Positions 1 to 7,041 are shown, counted from the stretch's first letter. The stretch is DNA of 64,000 nt from Novosphingobium sp. (GCF_039595395.1 NZ_JBCNLP010000001.1:1798001-1862000), one strand, 5' to 3'. The notes: generated by a model not told the origin, from the sequence alone. A program made the numbers and translations.

Positions 1-2
1 TG

Positions 3-173
3 GCTGACCATCCGGGGGATATCGAGCCGTTCATGCTTGGCGGCATCTTCGAATTGCCTATGCGGTGGATCGAAGGCGGGCGCCTGACCTATCATGCGAA
101 CAATGGTCAGATCATGCACCCCAGCGCGCTCTTGCGGTCGCGCAATCCGGGGACGGAAGTGCAAGAGCAGTAA
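3..173 (+). CDS. C-terminal fragment of an unidentified protein (cut by window start)
   Basis: An open frame runs from the window edge to a TAA at 171-173 and encodes about 56 residues ending EVQEQ. Composition and codon use look like real coding sequence, but I recognise no family. It lies on the same strand as parA and its stop codon is the first base triplet of the inverted repeat upstream of parA. It probably belongs to the integrated element. The start and most of the protein are outside the window. Confidence 0.45.
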   Translation, partial: ADHPGDIEPFMLGGIFELPMRWIEGGRLTYHANNGQIMHPSALLRSRNPGTEVQEQ

Positions 174-198
174 GATAGCATGCAAGTATACTATCTTA
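171..198. promoter_or_regulatory. Inverted repeat upstream of parA, candidate parS centromere or operator
   Basis: TAAGATAG (171-178) is mirrored by CTATCTTA (191-198) with a 12-base spacer, 28 bases before the parA start. The spacer and right arm contain CAAGTATACTA (183-193), which recurs exactly at 816-826. In small ParA/RHH (type Ib) partition loci, the RHH partner binds repeats upstream of parA, both as centromere and to repress the operon. The site assignment is inference from position and symmetry. Confidence 0.45.
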
Positions 199-225
199 CT
201 GCCATACAGTGAATGAGGTGTGACG

Positions 226-867
226 ATGAAGGTGATAGCGATCCTCTCGCAGAAGGGCGGGGTGGGCAAGACGACATTGACCACCTGCTTGGCTGTGGCC
301 GCCGAGGCCGATGGCAAGAAAACCGCCATCCTCGATCTGGACCCGCAGGCCACGGCCAGCTTTTGGAGTGATGAGCGTGAGGCCGAAACGCCCGCTGTTT
401 CCTCGCTTCAGGCGGTGCGCCTGAGCGCGGTCATCAACGCCGCCAAGAGTGCGGGCACCGATCTGGTGATTATCGACGGCGCGGCGGTGGCCCGCGACGT
501 TGCCCAGATGGCGGCGCAGCATGCCGACCTTGTGCTGATCCCGACGCGCGCCGCAGTGTTCGACACCATGAGCATGGTGCACACGCTGGAGGTGGTGAAG
601 CAACTCGGCAAGCCCGCCGCCGTGGTGCTGACGTTCGTCTCGCCGCGCGGTTATGAGCGGGCCGACGCTGAAGCGACCATTGCCGAACTCGGTACAGAGG
701 TCTGCCCGGTGGTCATCGGTGATCGCAAGGCATTCTCCCGCGCGCAGTCCACGGGACTGGCCGCCCAAGAGTATGAGCCCAAGGGCAAGGCGGCGGCGGA
801 AGTCGATGCGCTATACAAGTATACTAGCATACGGCTATACGGCGCGGCGAAGGAGCCGACTCGATGA
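226..867 (+). CDS. parA: ParA-family partition ATPase, small (type Ib, ParF-like)
   Basis: Protein of 213 residues. The deviant Walker A motif KGGVGKTTL lies at about residues 10-18, DLDPQ (Walker A') near 40 and a Walker B-like VIIDG near 85. There is no N-terminal HTH domain, so this is the small ParA type used with an RHH adaptor. Such ATPases polymerise or form gradients on the nucleoid to segregate plasmids or integrative elements. I chose ATG 226 over the in-frame GTG at 220 because GAGGTG (216-221) is then a properly spaced ribosome site. The stop overlaps the next start (ATGA at 864-867), indicating coupling with the RHH partner. Confidence 0.85.
   Translation: MKVIAILSQKGGVGKTTLTTCLAVAAEADGKKTAILDLDPQATASFWSDEREAETPAVSSLQAVRLSAVINAAKSAGTDLVIIDGAAVARDVAQMAAQHADLVLIPTRAAVFDTMSMVHTLEVVKQLGKPAAVVLTFVSPRGYERADAEATIAELGTEVCPVVIGDRKAFSRAQSTGLAAQEYEPKGKAAAEVDALYKYTSIRLYGAAKEPTR
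816..826. repeat. Second copy of CAAGTATACTA, inside the parA 3' end
   Basis: The 11-mer CAAGTATACTA at 816-826 is identical to 183-193 in the region upstream of parA. It is embedded in a run of TATAC-rich sequence (811-840) in the last codons of parA. It may be a second binding site for the partition adaptor, just upstream of the adaptor gene. Function is inferred only from exact repetition and placement. Confidence 0.35.
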
Positions 868-1202
868 CAAAAAGGCCGGGCAATTCCCTGCAAGCAATCC
901 TCAACCGCGCATCTGCCGAGGTTGTGCCGGTCGATGAGCAACAGGCCGCGCCGCCGCAGCGTGGCCGCCGGGCGGCATCGAGCGCAGCGGCAGTGACTGA
1001 CCCGGCGCAGGTCACGGCGACCGGGCGCGCGGTGCAGCGGAACCGCGTGGGGATGAAACTGATCGGCGGCCACTTCCCGGCAGAGGTCAGCACACAACTG
1101 AAGATCCTTGCCGCCGAGGAAGGCACGACTGTGCAGCAACTGCTCGATGAGGCCATCGCTGACCTGTTGACGAAGAAGGCGGCGCGGAAGGTGGCGCGCT
1201 AA
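864..1202 (+). CDS. Ribbon-helix-helix partition/antitoxin-like DNA-binding protein
   Basis: Protein of 112 residues with two parts. The first 65 or so residues are a flexible basic tail rich in Ala, Pro, Gln and Arg. The C-terminal part (about 66-112) reads as a ribbon-helix-helix fold: a short strand (GMKLIGGHF), helix 1 (AEVSTQLKILAAEE), the GTTVQ turn and helix 2 (LLDEAIADLLTKK). This is the architecture of ParG/ParR-type adaptors that bind the centromere and stimulate a small ParA. It starts within the parA stop codon. An orphan antitoxin is less likely because no toxin gene follows. Confidence 0.7.
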   Translation: MTKRPGNSLQAILNRASAEVVPVDEQQAAPPQRGRRAASSAAAVTDPAQVTATGRAVQRNRVGMKLIGGHFPAEVSTQLKILAAEEGTTVQQLLDEAIADLLTKKAARKVAR

Positions 1203-1280
1203 GCCCCTCACAGCCCCGTACAGGCGCGGCACCATACAGGGCCGCCCGACCTCACACACACACACTCAGAGCCCCTGACA

Positions 1281-1310
1281 GGGGCCGGGGCGCGATCCTC
1301 GGCCCCTTTT
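1281..1310 (+). terminator. Rho-independent terminator of the parA-RHH operon
   Basis: GGGGCCG (1281-1287) pairs with CGGCCCC (1300-1306). Three further pairs close the loop and TTTT follows at 1307-1310. It lies 79 bases after the RHH stop codon. Confidence 0.8.
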
Positions 1311-1735
1311 CTGCGCCTCGAAAGATTGCAAGAGTGTGAAATATTATTACGCGAGGGGATCGAGCATCAACCCGAGCATCGCCGTTGCCCCCACGCCTCG
1401 CCCTCGCTCTCTTTGGATTGATTTTATGCAGTCCTCCGGGCCGCTATACGCCCCGTACAGCGCCGAAACCGGCGTTTTTGGGGCAAACCTGCCCCCAAAC
1501 GCTGCCTATGCGGATTTACGCACTAAAATGCACCACAAGGGAACTCGCCGCGCGCGCGACGGTTGAAAGAATGAGCCTCGATTTCCGCCTGTCCCCCTGG
1601 ACAGCCAAGGAGCCGCGCAAGCGGCTCCGTTCGACGGTGCCTTTGGCGATCCTTCGGGGTGATTGGGGGCCTCTCAGCGGGCACTTTATCGTCCAACGCT
1701 CATGAAACAGCCTTAAGCTGTTTCATTCCTTTTAT
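1311..1735. other. Non-coding region with tandem hairpins, possible origin or control region
   Basis: About 425 bases with no convincing gene. The two short open frames here have unnatural composition. Two perfect hairpins sit close together: CTGTCC/GGACAG (1589-1604, 4-base loop) and GGAGCCGC/GCGGCTCC (1609-1628) with a GCAA tetraloop. Neither is followed by a T-tract, so they do not look like terminators. The region lies between the partition operon and the convergent rep gene of the same element. It could hold an origin or a small control RNA, but the sequence gives no direct proof. Confidence 0.35.
1703..1732 (+). terminator. Hairpin terminator between the par region and rep
   Basis: TGAAACAGC (1703-1711) pairs perfectly with GCTGTTTCA (1717-1725), loop CTTAA. 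TTCCTTTTATTT follows on the + strand, so it would stop rightward transcription just before the convergent rep gene, whose stop codon is at 1736. Confidence 0.65.
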
Positions 1736-2596
1736 TTAAAGTTCTGTAAGTCCCAGATCAGGTGCATTGTTGTTACCCTGAAACCCAAAAAAAGGGATGC
1801 CCATACGCTCGCTGTAAGCCCGCTGGGCGTCGATATCGTCGGGGTGGCGTATCGTGGCCCACTGGTCGGTGGGAATGTCCCCAAACAGCGCCATTTCGCT
1901 CCTGACGAAGGCCGCGTCGGCTTCCAGATCCTCACGGCGGCGCTTCTGGGTCAGTCGGCCCGTTGCCGCCGCAAATCCCTTTAGCACCCGTTCGGCCAAG
2001 CGCTGACCCTTGTTGGGCACGGGCCCGGAACCCTTCCTATCGGGGTGGCATTCCAACTTGATGCCCATGCGCTTCAGGATCTGGCGCATATGGATCTGAA
2101 ATTTGGTCGGCAAGCGGCTCAGCTCGAACATGTACGAGCTAGGTGCCTGCTCGTTGCGGTTCCCATCACCGCCCCGGCTGCGCCGCACCCAGTCCAGAAG
2201 CTTGTTTTCGCGCAGGATGGCGCAATGGCGGATTGCTGTCAGACGGCAGCATCCTGCGGCGGCTGCGATCTGTTCATATGTGGGGGTGCATTCGCCGGTC
2301 TTAAAGTTCGTAAAGCCCAACACCGCGCAGAGCGTATTGATAACGTCCCAGCGCAGCTTGTTCTCCCGGCCCTTTTCCTTCTTCAGATCCTTGATCCATT
2401 CGAAGGCAGTCTCGCGAATGGCGGCAATGACGCTCATGCCCTGACCATAGGAGCCATCGCCAAGGCGACGGCCCACTTGCGACCTTTCATCGTTGATATC
2501 GAAGCTGCCGCGCCATACGCCCGCGCGCGGCTTTTCCTGCGCGGTCGCGACGGCCATGACGCCGCCCAGCAGATTGCCGAAAGAGGCCGCGCTCAT
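1736..2596 (-). CDS. RepA-like plasmid replication initiator / winged-helix protein
   Basis: Protein of 286 residues. A winged-helix segment lies at about 95-145, with the recognition part around PTYEQIAAAAGCCRLTAIRH, followed by a basic C-terminal half (KGQRLAERVLKGF, QKRRREDLEA). It resembles the replication protein A-like initiators of small alphaproteobacterial plasmids, which would bind iterons and open the origin. The start at 2596 has AGGAGG seven bases upstream. It follows the integrase stop by 22 bases on the same strand, so int and rep are probably cotranscribed. The family call is from general features, not from catalytic residues. A transcriptional regulator of the element is the alternative. 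Confidence 0.5.
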   Translation of the reverse strand: MSAASFGNLLGGVMAVATAQEKPRAGVWRGSFDINDERSQVGRRLGDGSYGQGMSVIAAIRETAFEWIKDLKKEKGRENKLRWDVINTLCAVLGFTNFKTGECTPTYEQIAAAAGCCRLTAIRHCAILRENKLLDWVRRSRGGDGNRNEQAPSSYMFELSRLPTKFQIHMRQILKRMGIKLECHPDRKGSGPVPNKGQRLAERVLKGFAAATGRLTQKRRREDLEADAAFVRSEMALFGDIPTDQWATIRHPDDIDAQRAYSERMGIPFFGFQGNNNAPDLGLTEL

Positions 2597-2618
2597 CGTG
2601 CGGCCTCCTGTGCGAAGG

Positions 2619-3884
2619 TCAGCGGCGCTTTAGGTCCACCAGCGATTCGAGACTGGCCAGCCCAACGCAAAGCAGATCGGCCCATTCCTGCGCCAACTGC
2701 CGCCGTCGCGGCATATACGCCGCGCGATTGTACCGTGCCTCGACGCCCTGCTGGACGTGCGCAAGCATCAGGTCGATAACCTGCCTGTCCCCGATCTGCC
2801 CCATGGTGAGCGATCGCTCGTTCATGATGGTCGAAAACGAGGCGCGCCACCCGTGCGGAACGTGCTTTCCGCCCCAATCGGGCAAGGCGCGATACGCTTG
2901 GTTCAGCGAATTGTCCGTGATCGCCCGGTGCGAATGCACCGTGGAAGGAAACAGATACTTGCGCCGCCCGGCGAACAGCTTGGCGGCTTTCACCGTCTCC
3001 ACGGCCTGCCAAGACAGGGGTATGATGAAGTCGAAGGCTTCCTCCTGGCTCTCGGCCAGCTTCAGCTTCAGCTTTGCGGCCGGAACCCGCCAGATCGGCT
3101 CTTGCCCGTCCAAATCCTCGAACTCGTGCGCCTCGGCCAAGCGTATCGTGCCGGGCCGGGCGGCTGTCAGCGCCAGCAAGCGAGATGCCAGCTTGGTCGC
3201 CGGGAAGCCCCGCGCCGCCTCGAATGCGATCAGGAACTCCCTCGCTCGCTCGATGGTCAGCAGGGCACGGCGCTTGCGCTTCACCACCGGTTGCAACGCA
3301 TCGGCCACCGTCTCGGCGGGGTTGTGCTCCACCAGTTCGCAGGCCCGCGCGAAGCGATACACCGCCGAAATCCGTTGCAACAGCCTGAAGGCCGTTTCCG
3401 CCGCGCCGCGATCCTGCACCTTGCGCAGCAGCGATGCCAATTCGGCGGTTTTGATTTCCGAAAGATCCTTGCTCCCCAACTTGGGAAACAGATCCGTCTC
3501 CATGCTGGCCAGCACGTCGTCCGCGTGCCGGGGCTTCCATTGCGCTTTCTGCACTGAATGCCAGTCGCGCGCGACCTTCTCGAATGACCGAGACAGATCC
3601 TGTGCCACGCTGTTCTTCTGCGCCTTCACGCTCAGCATGGCGCCGGGGTCCGATCCCTGCCGCAGCATTTCGCGCGCTTTCGCGCTCATTTCGCGCGCAT
3701 CGGCCAGCTTCACCGCTGGATACGGGCCGAAGGTCAACACCTTCTCCCGCCCGCCAAATCGATACTTCAACCGCCAGCTTTTGAAGCTGGTTGTGCTCAC
3801 AAACAAATGAAGTCCATGAGCATCGGCCAGCTTGAACGGCTTCGCGCCGCCCTTTGCTGCCCGACATTCCTTGTCCGTCAACAT
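2619..3884 (-). CDS. int: Tyrosine recombinase/integrase (DUF4102 N-terminal arm-binding type)
   Basis: Protein of 421 residues with the P4-type integrase layout: N-terminal arm-binding domain (residues 1-85, GLHLFVSTTSFKSWRLKYRF), SAM-like core-binding domain (about 100-200) and catalytic domain. Catalytic residues seen are Arg in TAARPGTIRL, the H-x-x-R box HGWRASF, His in MLAHVQQ and the nucleophile Tyr in the RYNRAAYMPRR region. It cuts and rejoins DNA at att sites. It is transcribed away from the tRNA-Gln gene at 4043-4117, with phased short repeats in between, which points to that tRNA as integration site. The full length and intact residues suggest an active enzyme. Confidence 0.92.
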   Translation of the reverse strand: MLTDKECRAAKGGAKPFKLADAHGLHLFVSTTSFKSWRLKYRFGGREKVLTFGPYPAVKLADAREMSAKAREMLRQGSDPGAMLSVKAQKNSVAQDLSRSFEKVARDWHSVQKAQWKPRHADDVLASMETDLFPKLGSKDLSEIKTAELASLLRKVQDRGAAETAFRLLQRISAVYRFARACELVEHNPAETVADALQPVVKRKRRALLTIERAREFLIAFEAARGFPATKLASRLLALTAARPGTIRLAEAHEFEDLDGQEPIWRVPAAKLKLKLAESQEEAFDFIIPLSWQAVETVKAAKLFAGRRKYLFPSTVHSHRAITDNSLNQAYRALPDWGGKHVPHGWRASFSTIMNERSLTMGQIGDRQVIDLMLAHVQQGVEARYNRAAYMPRRRQLAQEWADLLCVGLASLESLVDLKRR

Positions 3885-3886
3885 TC

Positions 3887-3930
3887 AATACCCCCAAGGG
3901 TTTTCCCAAATACCCCCAGAATACCCCCAA
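3887..3930. repeat. AATACCCCCAA 11-bp repeats, candidate integrase arm sites
   Basis: AATACCCCCAA at 3887-3897, AATACCCCCAG at 3909-3919 and AATACCCCCAA at 3920-3930. The spacing is 22 and 11 bases, so the copies keep an 11-base register, and a degenerate unit (GGGTTTTCCCA) fills the gap. The repeats start three bases upstream of the integrase start codon and may also overlap its promoter. Confidence 0.6.
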
Positions 3931-3937
3931 CGTGTTC

Positions 3938-4036
3938 GGGAACAGTTGGGAACCGCTGGGAACGGTTGGGAAGGGCGCATAGCCCGAGGCCTTGGAAACT
4001 AAAGGGTTTTGGGACCAGTTGGGAACGGTTGGGAAA
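3938..4036. repeat. GGGAACNGTT 10-bp phased repeats in two clusters
   Basis: Cluster 1 has units starting at 3938, 3948, 3958 and 3968. Cluster 2 has units starting at 4011, 4021 and 4031. Within a cluster the units are exactly 10 bases apart, one helical turn. Cluster 2 ends seven bases before the 3' end of tRNA-Gln. The arrangement fits cooperative binding of integrase or an accessory bending protein on the element's att arm. The role is inferred. Confidence 0.6.
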
Positions 4037-4042
4037 GGATGT

Positions 4043-4117
4043 TGGCTGGGGCGGGAGGATTCGAACCTCCGCGTGGCGGTACCAAAAACCGCTGCCTTAC
4101 CGCTTGGCTACGCCCCA
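4043..4117 (-). tRNA. tRNA-Gln (anticodon TTG)
   Basis: The minus strand folds as a complete tRNA of 75 bases. The acceptor stem TGGGGCG pairs with CGCCCCA, the discriminator is G and CCA is encoded. The anticodon loop is TTTTGGT, giving anticodon TTG, and the T-loop is TTCGAAT. Its 3' end faces the integrase, the usual orientation for an integration target whose 3' portion is rebuilt by the element. Confidence 0.95.
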
Positions 4118-4229
4118 GCATCGCGGCCCCTGTCGGGCCGAGGACGGGCGCTTTGCCGTATTTGGTTTGCCGGGGCAAGAGGGAGGCGGGATTTTTTCGC
4201 CCCGCCACCCTCTTATTCCTCCGCCGTCT

Positions 4230-5093
4230 TCAGGCGGGCACGGTTCCGGCCAGCAGGGCCGGATCAAGCGCCTCGAAATCGCTGGGCGCGTGACGCTCGC
4301 GCAAACCGCCGCTCGGCTTGTTGACGAAGCGGCCCCGGCGCGTACCGGGGCGAGCATCGATCTCGGCCACCCAGCGGTTCACATGGGCGTAGTCCTGAGT
4401 CGACAGGAAGGTCGCCGCATCGCCATAGGCATCGCCCTGGATCAGCCCGCGGAACCAGCCGAAGGTGGCGATATCGGCAATGGTAAAATCATCGCCCGCC
4501 AGGAAGCGGCTTTCGGCCAGACGGCGATCGGCCACGTCGAACAGGCGCTTGGTCTCCATCGCATAGCGGTTGATGGCATATTCGATCTTCTCGGGGGCGT
4601 AGAAATAGAAATGCCCGAAGCCGCCGCCGATAAAGGGCGCCGAGCCCATCTGCCACATCAGCCAGTTGAAGGTCTCGGTGCGCGCGGGGCCGCTTGTCGG
4701 CAGGAAGGCGCCGAACTTCTCGGCCAGATGCACCAGGATCGAGCCCGATTCGAACACCCGCACCGGCTCGGGGCCGGAGCGGTCCAGCAGGGCGGGGATC
4801 TTGGAGTTGGGGTTGATGTCGACAAAGCCGCTGCCGAACTGGTCGCCATCGCCGATGCCGATGAACCATGCATCGTATTCGGCGGCGTGACCGGCCTCGA
4901 TCAGTTCCTCGAACATGATCGTCGCCTTCTGGCCGTTGGGCGTGCCCAGCGAATAGAGTTGGAAGGGATGCTCGCCGACCGGCAAGTCCTTGTCATGCGT
5001 GGCGCCCGCGGTGGGGCGGTTAAGCGCGGCGGCCGAGGCGCCGGGCTTGTTGTCCCATGTCCAGACCTTGGGGGGCATGTAAGTCTCTGTCAC
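4230..5093 (-). CDS. yghU: YghU-type glutathione S-transferase family disulfide reductase
   Basis: Protein of about 287 residues that follows E. coli YghU almost end to end: N-terminal KVWTWDNK, the thioredoxin-like part with YSLGTPNGQKATIM, NPNSKIPALLD and FESGSILVHLAEKFG, then the all-helical domain with GGGFGHFYFYAPEKIEYAINR and DDFTIADIA. Family members bind two glutathiones and reduce organic disulfides and peroxides in the cytoplasm. I chose the GTG at 5093 (M-T-E-T-Y, matching YghU MTDNTY) because AGGAG then stands eight bases upstream. The longer GTG at 5102 would overlap that site. It is monocistronic and flanked by hairpins. Confidence 0.9.
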   Translation of the reverse strand: MTETYMPPKVWTWDNKPGASAAALNRPTAGATHDKDLPVGEHPFQLYSLGTPNGQKATIMFEELIEAGHAAEYDAWFIGIGDGDQFGSGFVDINPNSKIPALLDRSGPEPVRVFESGSILVHLAEKFGAFLPTSGPARTETFNWLMWQMGSAPFIGGGFGHFYFYAPEKIEYAINRYAMETKRLFDVADRRLAESRFLAGDDFTIADIATFGWFRGLIQGDAYGDAATFLSTQDYAHVNRWVAEIDARPGTRRGRFVNKPSGGLRERHAPSDFEALDPALLAGTVPA

Positions 5094-5132
5094 CGATGGC
5101 ACTCCTGATGAGGGGACGCTGTGGGTGAACAG

Positions 5133-5172
5133 ATAAGGCGCCCCGACCGGCCTTGCCAGAGGGGCGCCTTAT
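5133..5172. terminator. 12-bp hairpin between ilvE and yghU
   Basis: ATAAGGCGCCCC (5133-5144) pairs perfectly with GGGGCGCCTTAT (5161-5172), loop 16 bases. It lies 54 bases after the ilvE stop on the minus strand and ahead of yghU. There is no strong T-tract, so termination is likely but not certain. Confidence 0.5.
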
Positions 5173-5225
5173 GCGAATCGATGATAGGTGGCCGCGTTGG
5201 GAAAATTCCCGTGCGGCCGCTGGTT

Positions 5226-6320
5226 TCAGGCCAGCTTTTTCACCCAGCTATGCGTATCGGGAGCCTGCCCGCGCTGGATGGCGACAAGGCGTTCCTTCAG
5301 CTTGCCGGTGGTCTGGCCGGGGCCGCCGGTGCCGATGGTGAAGCTGCTGTCGGTGTCCGACACTTTGCCCACCGGCGTGACCACCGCCGCCGTGCCGCAG
5401 GCGAAGGTTTCGAGCAGCTTGCCCGAGGCGGCGTCGGCGCGCCACTGGTCGATGCTGTAACGCTCCTCGCGGACGGTCAGGCCTTCCTCGCGGGCGAGGG
5501 CCAGGATCGAATCGCGGGTGATGCCCGGCAGGATCGTGCCCGAGAGCGGCGGGGTGAGCAGCGTGCCATCCTCGAAGACGAAATACAGGTTCATGCCGCC
5601 CAGTTCCTCGATCCACTTATGCTCGGCGGCATCGAGGAAGACGACCTGATCGTGGCCCAGCGCCATGGCCTCGGCCTGAGGCACGAGGCTGGCGGCATAG
5701 TTGCCGCCGCACTTGGCCGCGCCCGTGCCGCCCGGCGCCGCGCGGGTGTACTGGCTGACCCAGATCGACACTGCAGGCGCGCCCGACTTGAAGTAATTGC
5801 CGGCGGGCGAGGCGATCACGATGAACTTGTAGTTCTTGGCCGGGCGCACGCCGAGGAACGCCTCGGTGGCGATCATGAAGGGGCGCAGATAGAGCGAGGC
5901 GCCATCCTGCTGCGGGATCCAGTCGCGATCGGCCAGCACCAGCGTCTTGATCGCCTCGACGAACAGCTCTTCGGGCAGGGTGGGCATGGCGAGGCGCTTG
6001 GCGCTCTCGTTGAAGCGGGCGGCGTTGGCCTCGGGGCGGAACATGGCGATGGCGCCGTCCGCATGGCTGTAGGCCTTGAGGCCCTCGAAGATTTCCTGAG
6101 CGTAATGCAGCACGCTGGCCGCCGGATCGAGCGGGATGGGCCCGCGGGGGCCGATGACCGCATCATGCCAGCCCTTGCCTTCGGTCCATTCGATGGTCAC
6201 CATATGGTCGGTGAAATTGGTGCCGAAACCGGGGTTGGCCAGCACAGCCGCGCGCACATCCGCCGGGGTGGGGGCAGGGTGAGGCAGGGGGGTGATGGTC
6301 AGTTCGGCGGCACTCGCCAT
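5226..6320 (-). CDS. ilvE: Branched-chain amino acid aminotransferase
   Basis: Protein of 364 residues of PLP fold type IV, in the long BCAT subfamily also found in eukaryotes. Visible landmarks are FTDHMVTIEW near the N-terminus, LHYAQEIFEGLKAY, the PLP-lysine segment AKCGGNYAASL, EELGGMNLYFVFEDG and the late FACGTAAVVTPVGK block. It makes valine, leucine and isoleucine from their 2-keto acids with glutamate. The start at 6320 has AAGGAG eight bases upstream. An in-frame ATG at 6395 would add 25 residues lacking similarity to the family. Monocistronic; a family 1 palindromic repeat lies upstream. Confidence 0.93.
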   Translation of the reverse strand: MASAAELTITPLPHPAPTPADVRAAVLANPGFGTNFTDHMVTIEWTEGKGWHDAVIGPRGPIPLDPAASVLHYAQEIFEGLKAYSHADGAIAMFRPEANAARFNESAKRLAMPTLPEELFVEAIKTLVLADRDWIPQQDGASLYLRPFMIATEAFLGVRPAKNYKFIVIASPAGNYFKSGAPAVSIWVSQYTRAAPGGTGAAKCGGNYAASLVPQAEAMALGHDQVVFLDAAEHKWIEELGGMNLYFVFEDGTLLTPPLSGTILPGITRDSILALAREEGLTVREERYSIDQWRADAASGKLLETFACGTAAVVTPVGKVSDTDSSFTIGTGGPGQTTGKLKERLVAIQRGQAPDTHSWVKKLA

Positions 6321-6481
6321 GATGGATACTCCTTGGGGGACTCGGATGGGTGGTTCTTTGTAGTAAAATTTCACCCAGGGCAAGTCTTGAGACATAAAAA
6401 TTCGCGAGGCCTCTGGTCTAGCACAGGGCGATCAGGGGGCAAAGCTGGCAGTTTCGCGCAGGAAACAACGACTCAGGGCGG

Positions 6482-6627
6482 TTGTTTGGAAAATGCGCGA
6501 AAGCGCATTTTCAGCGCGGCACCGGCCCTCTCCCCCACCCGGCCACCCATATGATACTGCCGTTGGGTGGCCGGGTGGGGGAGAGGGCCGGTGCTGCACA
6601 TCCGGCTTGCGCCGGATCTCCAAACAA
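6482..6627. repeat. Palindromic interspersed repeat, family 1, copy 1
   Basis: This is a complete modular element. A 9-base terminal inverted repeat (TTGTTTGGA at 6482-6490, TCCAAACAA at 6619-6627) encloses three hairpins. Hairpin A is GAAAATGCGC/GCGCATTTTC with a GAAA loop (6489-6512). Hairpin B has perfect 31-base arms (6519-6549, 6564-6594) around a 14-base loop. Hairpin C is ATCCGGC/GCCGGAT (6600-6617). Related copies are at 35774-35883 and 40969-41111. It carries no gene, so it would be a non-autonomous element or REP-type repeat. Confidence 0.85.
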
Positions 6628-6644
6628 ACCCTTCGCCCAAATGA

Positions 6645-6681
6645 GAAGGGCTGCGATGGCCCGTCACCATCACAGCCCTTC
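6645..6681 (-). terminator. Terminator-like hairpin of a small minus-strand unit
   Basis: Two 15-base arms (6645-6659 and 6667-6681) pair with one mismatch around a 7-base loop. On the minus strand it follows the 32-codon frame ending at 6688, and TCATTT comes after the stem. This suggests the end of a short transcript. Confidence 0.5.
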
Positions 6682-6736
6682 GCATGGTCAGCGGCCGGGA
6701 AGTGCCGCCACGAAGCCTTTATCGCTTAATCGAAAC

Positions 6737-6793
6737 TCAGCGATAATGCTCCGCGATGCGGGTTGCCGACCTCTCTGCTGAACCATGAGACAT
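6737..6793 (-). CDS. Possible 18-codon small ORF behind a full-length Shine-Dalgarno
   Basis: A tiny frame, MSHGSAERSATRIAEHYR, begins at ATG 6793. GAAAGGAGGTGATCC (complement of 6795-6809) lies just before it and matches the full anti-Shine-Dalgarno tail of alphaproteobacterial 16S rRNA. A second start, ATG 6786, opens an overlapping 32-codon frame ending at 6688, just before the hairpin at 6645-6681. The 18-codon frame has the better spacing (seven bases after GGAGG). I recognise neither peptide. Either may be real, or the region may be a regulatory leader. Confidence 0.3.
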   Translation of the reverse strand: MSHGSAERSATRIAEHYR

Positions 6794-6794
6794 C

Positions 6795-6809
6795 GGATCA
6801 CCTCCTTTC
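6795..6809 (-). promoter_or_regulatory. 15-base perfect match to the 16S rRNA 3' tail complement
   Basis: GGATCACCTCCTTTC on the + strand equals the 3' end of alphaproteobacterial 16S rRNA. Read on the minus strand it is an exceptionally long ribosome-binding site placed directly before ATG 6793. The flanking bases do not continue the 16S sequence, so it is not an rRNA gene fragment. Confidence 0.5.
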
Positions 6810-7041
6810 GCGCTGTTGAGCCAAGTTGGCCGCGAGGAGGATCTTGTGGCACGGCACCGACCCAACCCTTGCGACGGGGCCAACCGGCATCGACCGACTG
6901 GCCTTGACGCAAGGTGTGACTCCTTTTGCGCTGCACAACAAGACTTGAATTGCGATTTATTGCTGCCAATATGCTGTGCGCTTTGCGGGTCACGCAAGTT
7001 ATCAACAGGGCTGAGATCAGCGGTTTACCGCAGCTCCGTCG

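Noticed and set aside
1336..1705. Two short + frames between par and rep
   Set aside because: No ribosome site, odd composition, and they run through the hairpins and the terminator region.
5094..5102. Upstream GTG start for yghU
   Set aside because: AGGAG would overlap that GTG, while the GTG at 5093 has ideal spacing and matches the E. coli protein start.
6795..6809. Fragment of a 16S rRNA gene
   Set aside because: Only the 15-base tail matches. The bases on either side do not continue the 16S sequence or its spacer.
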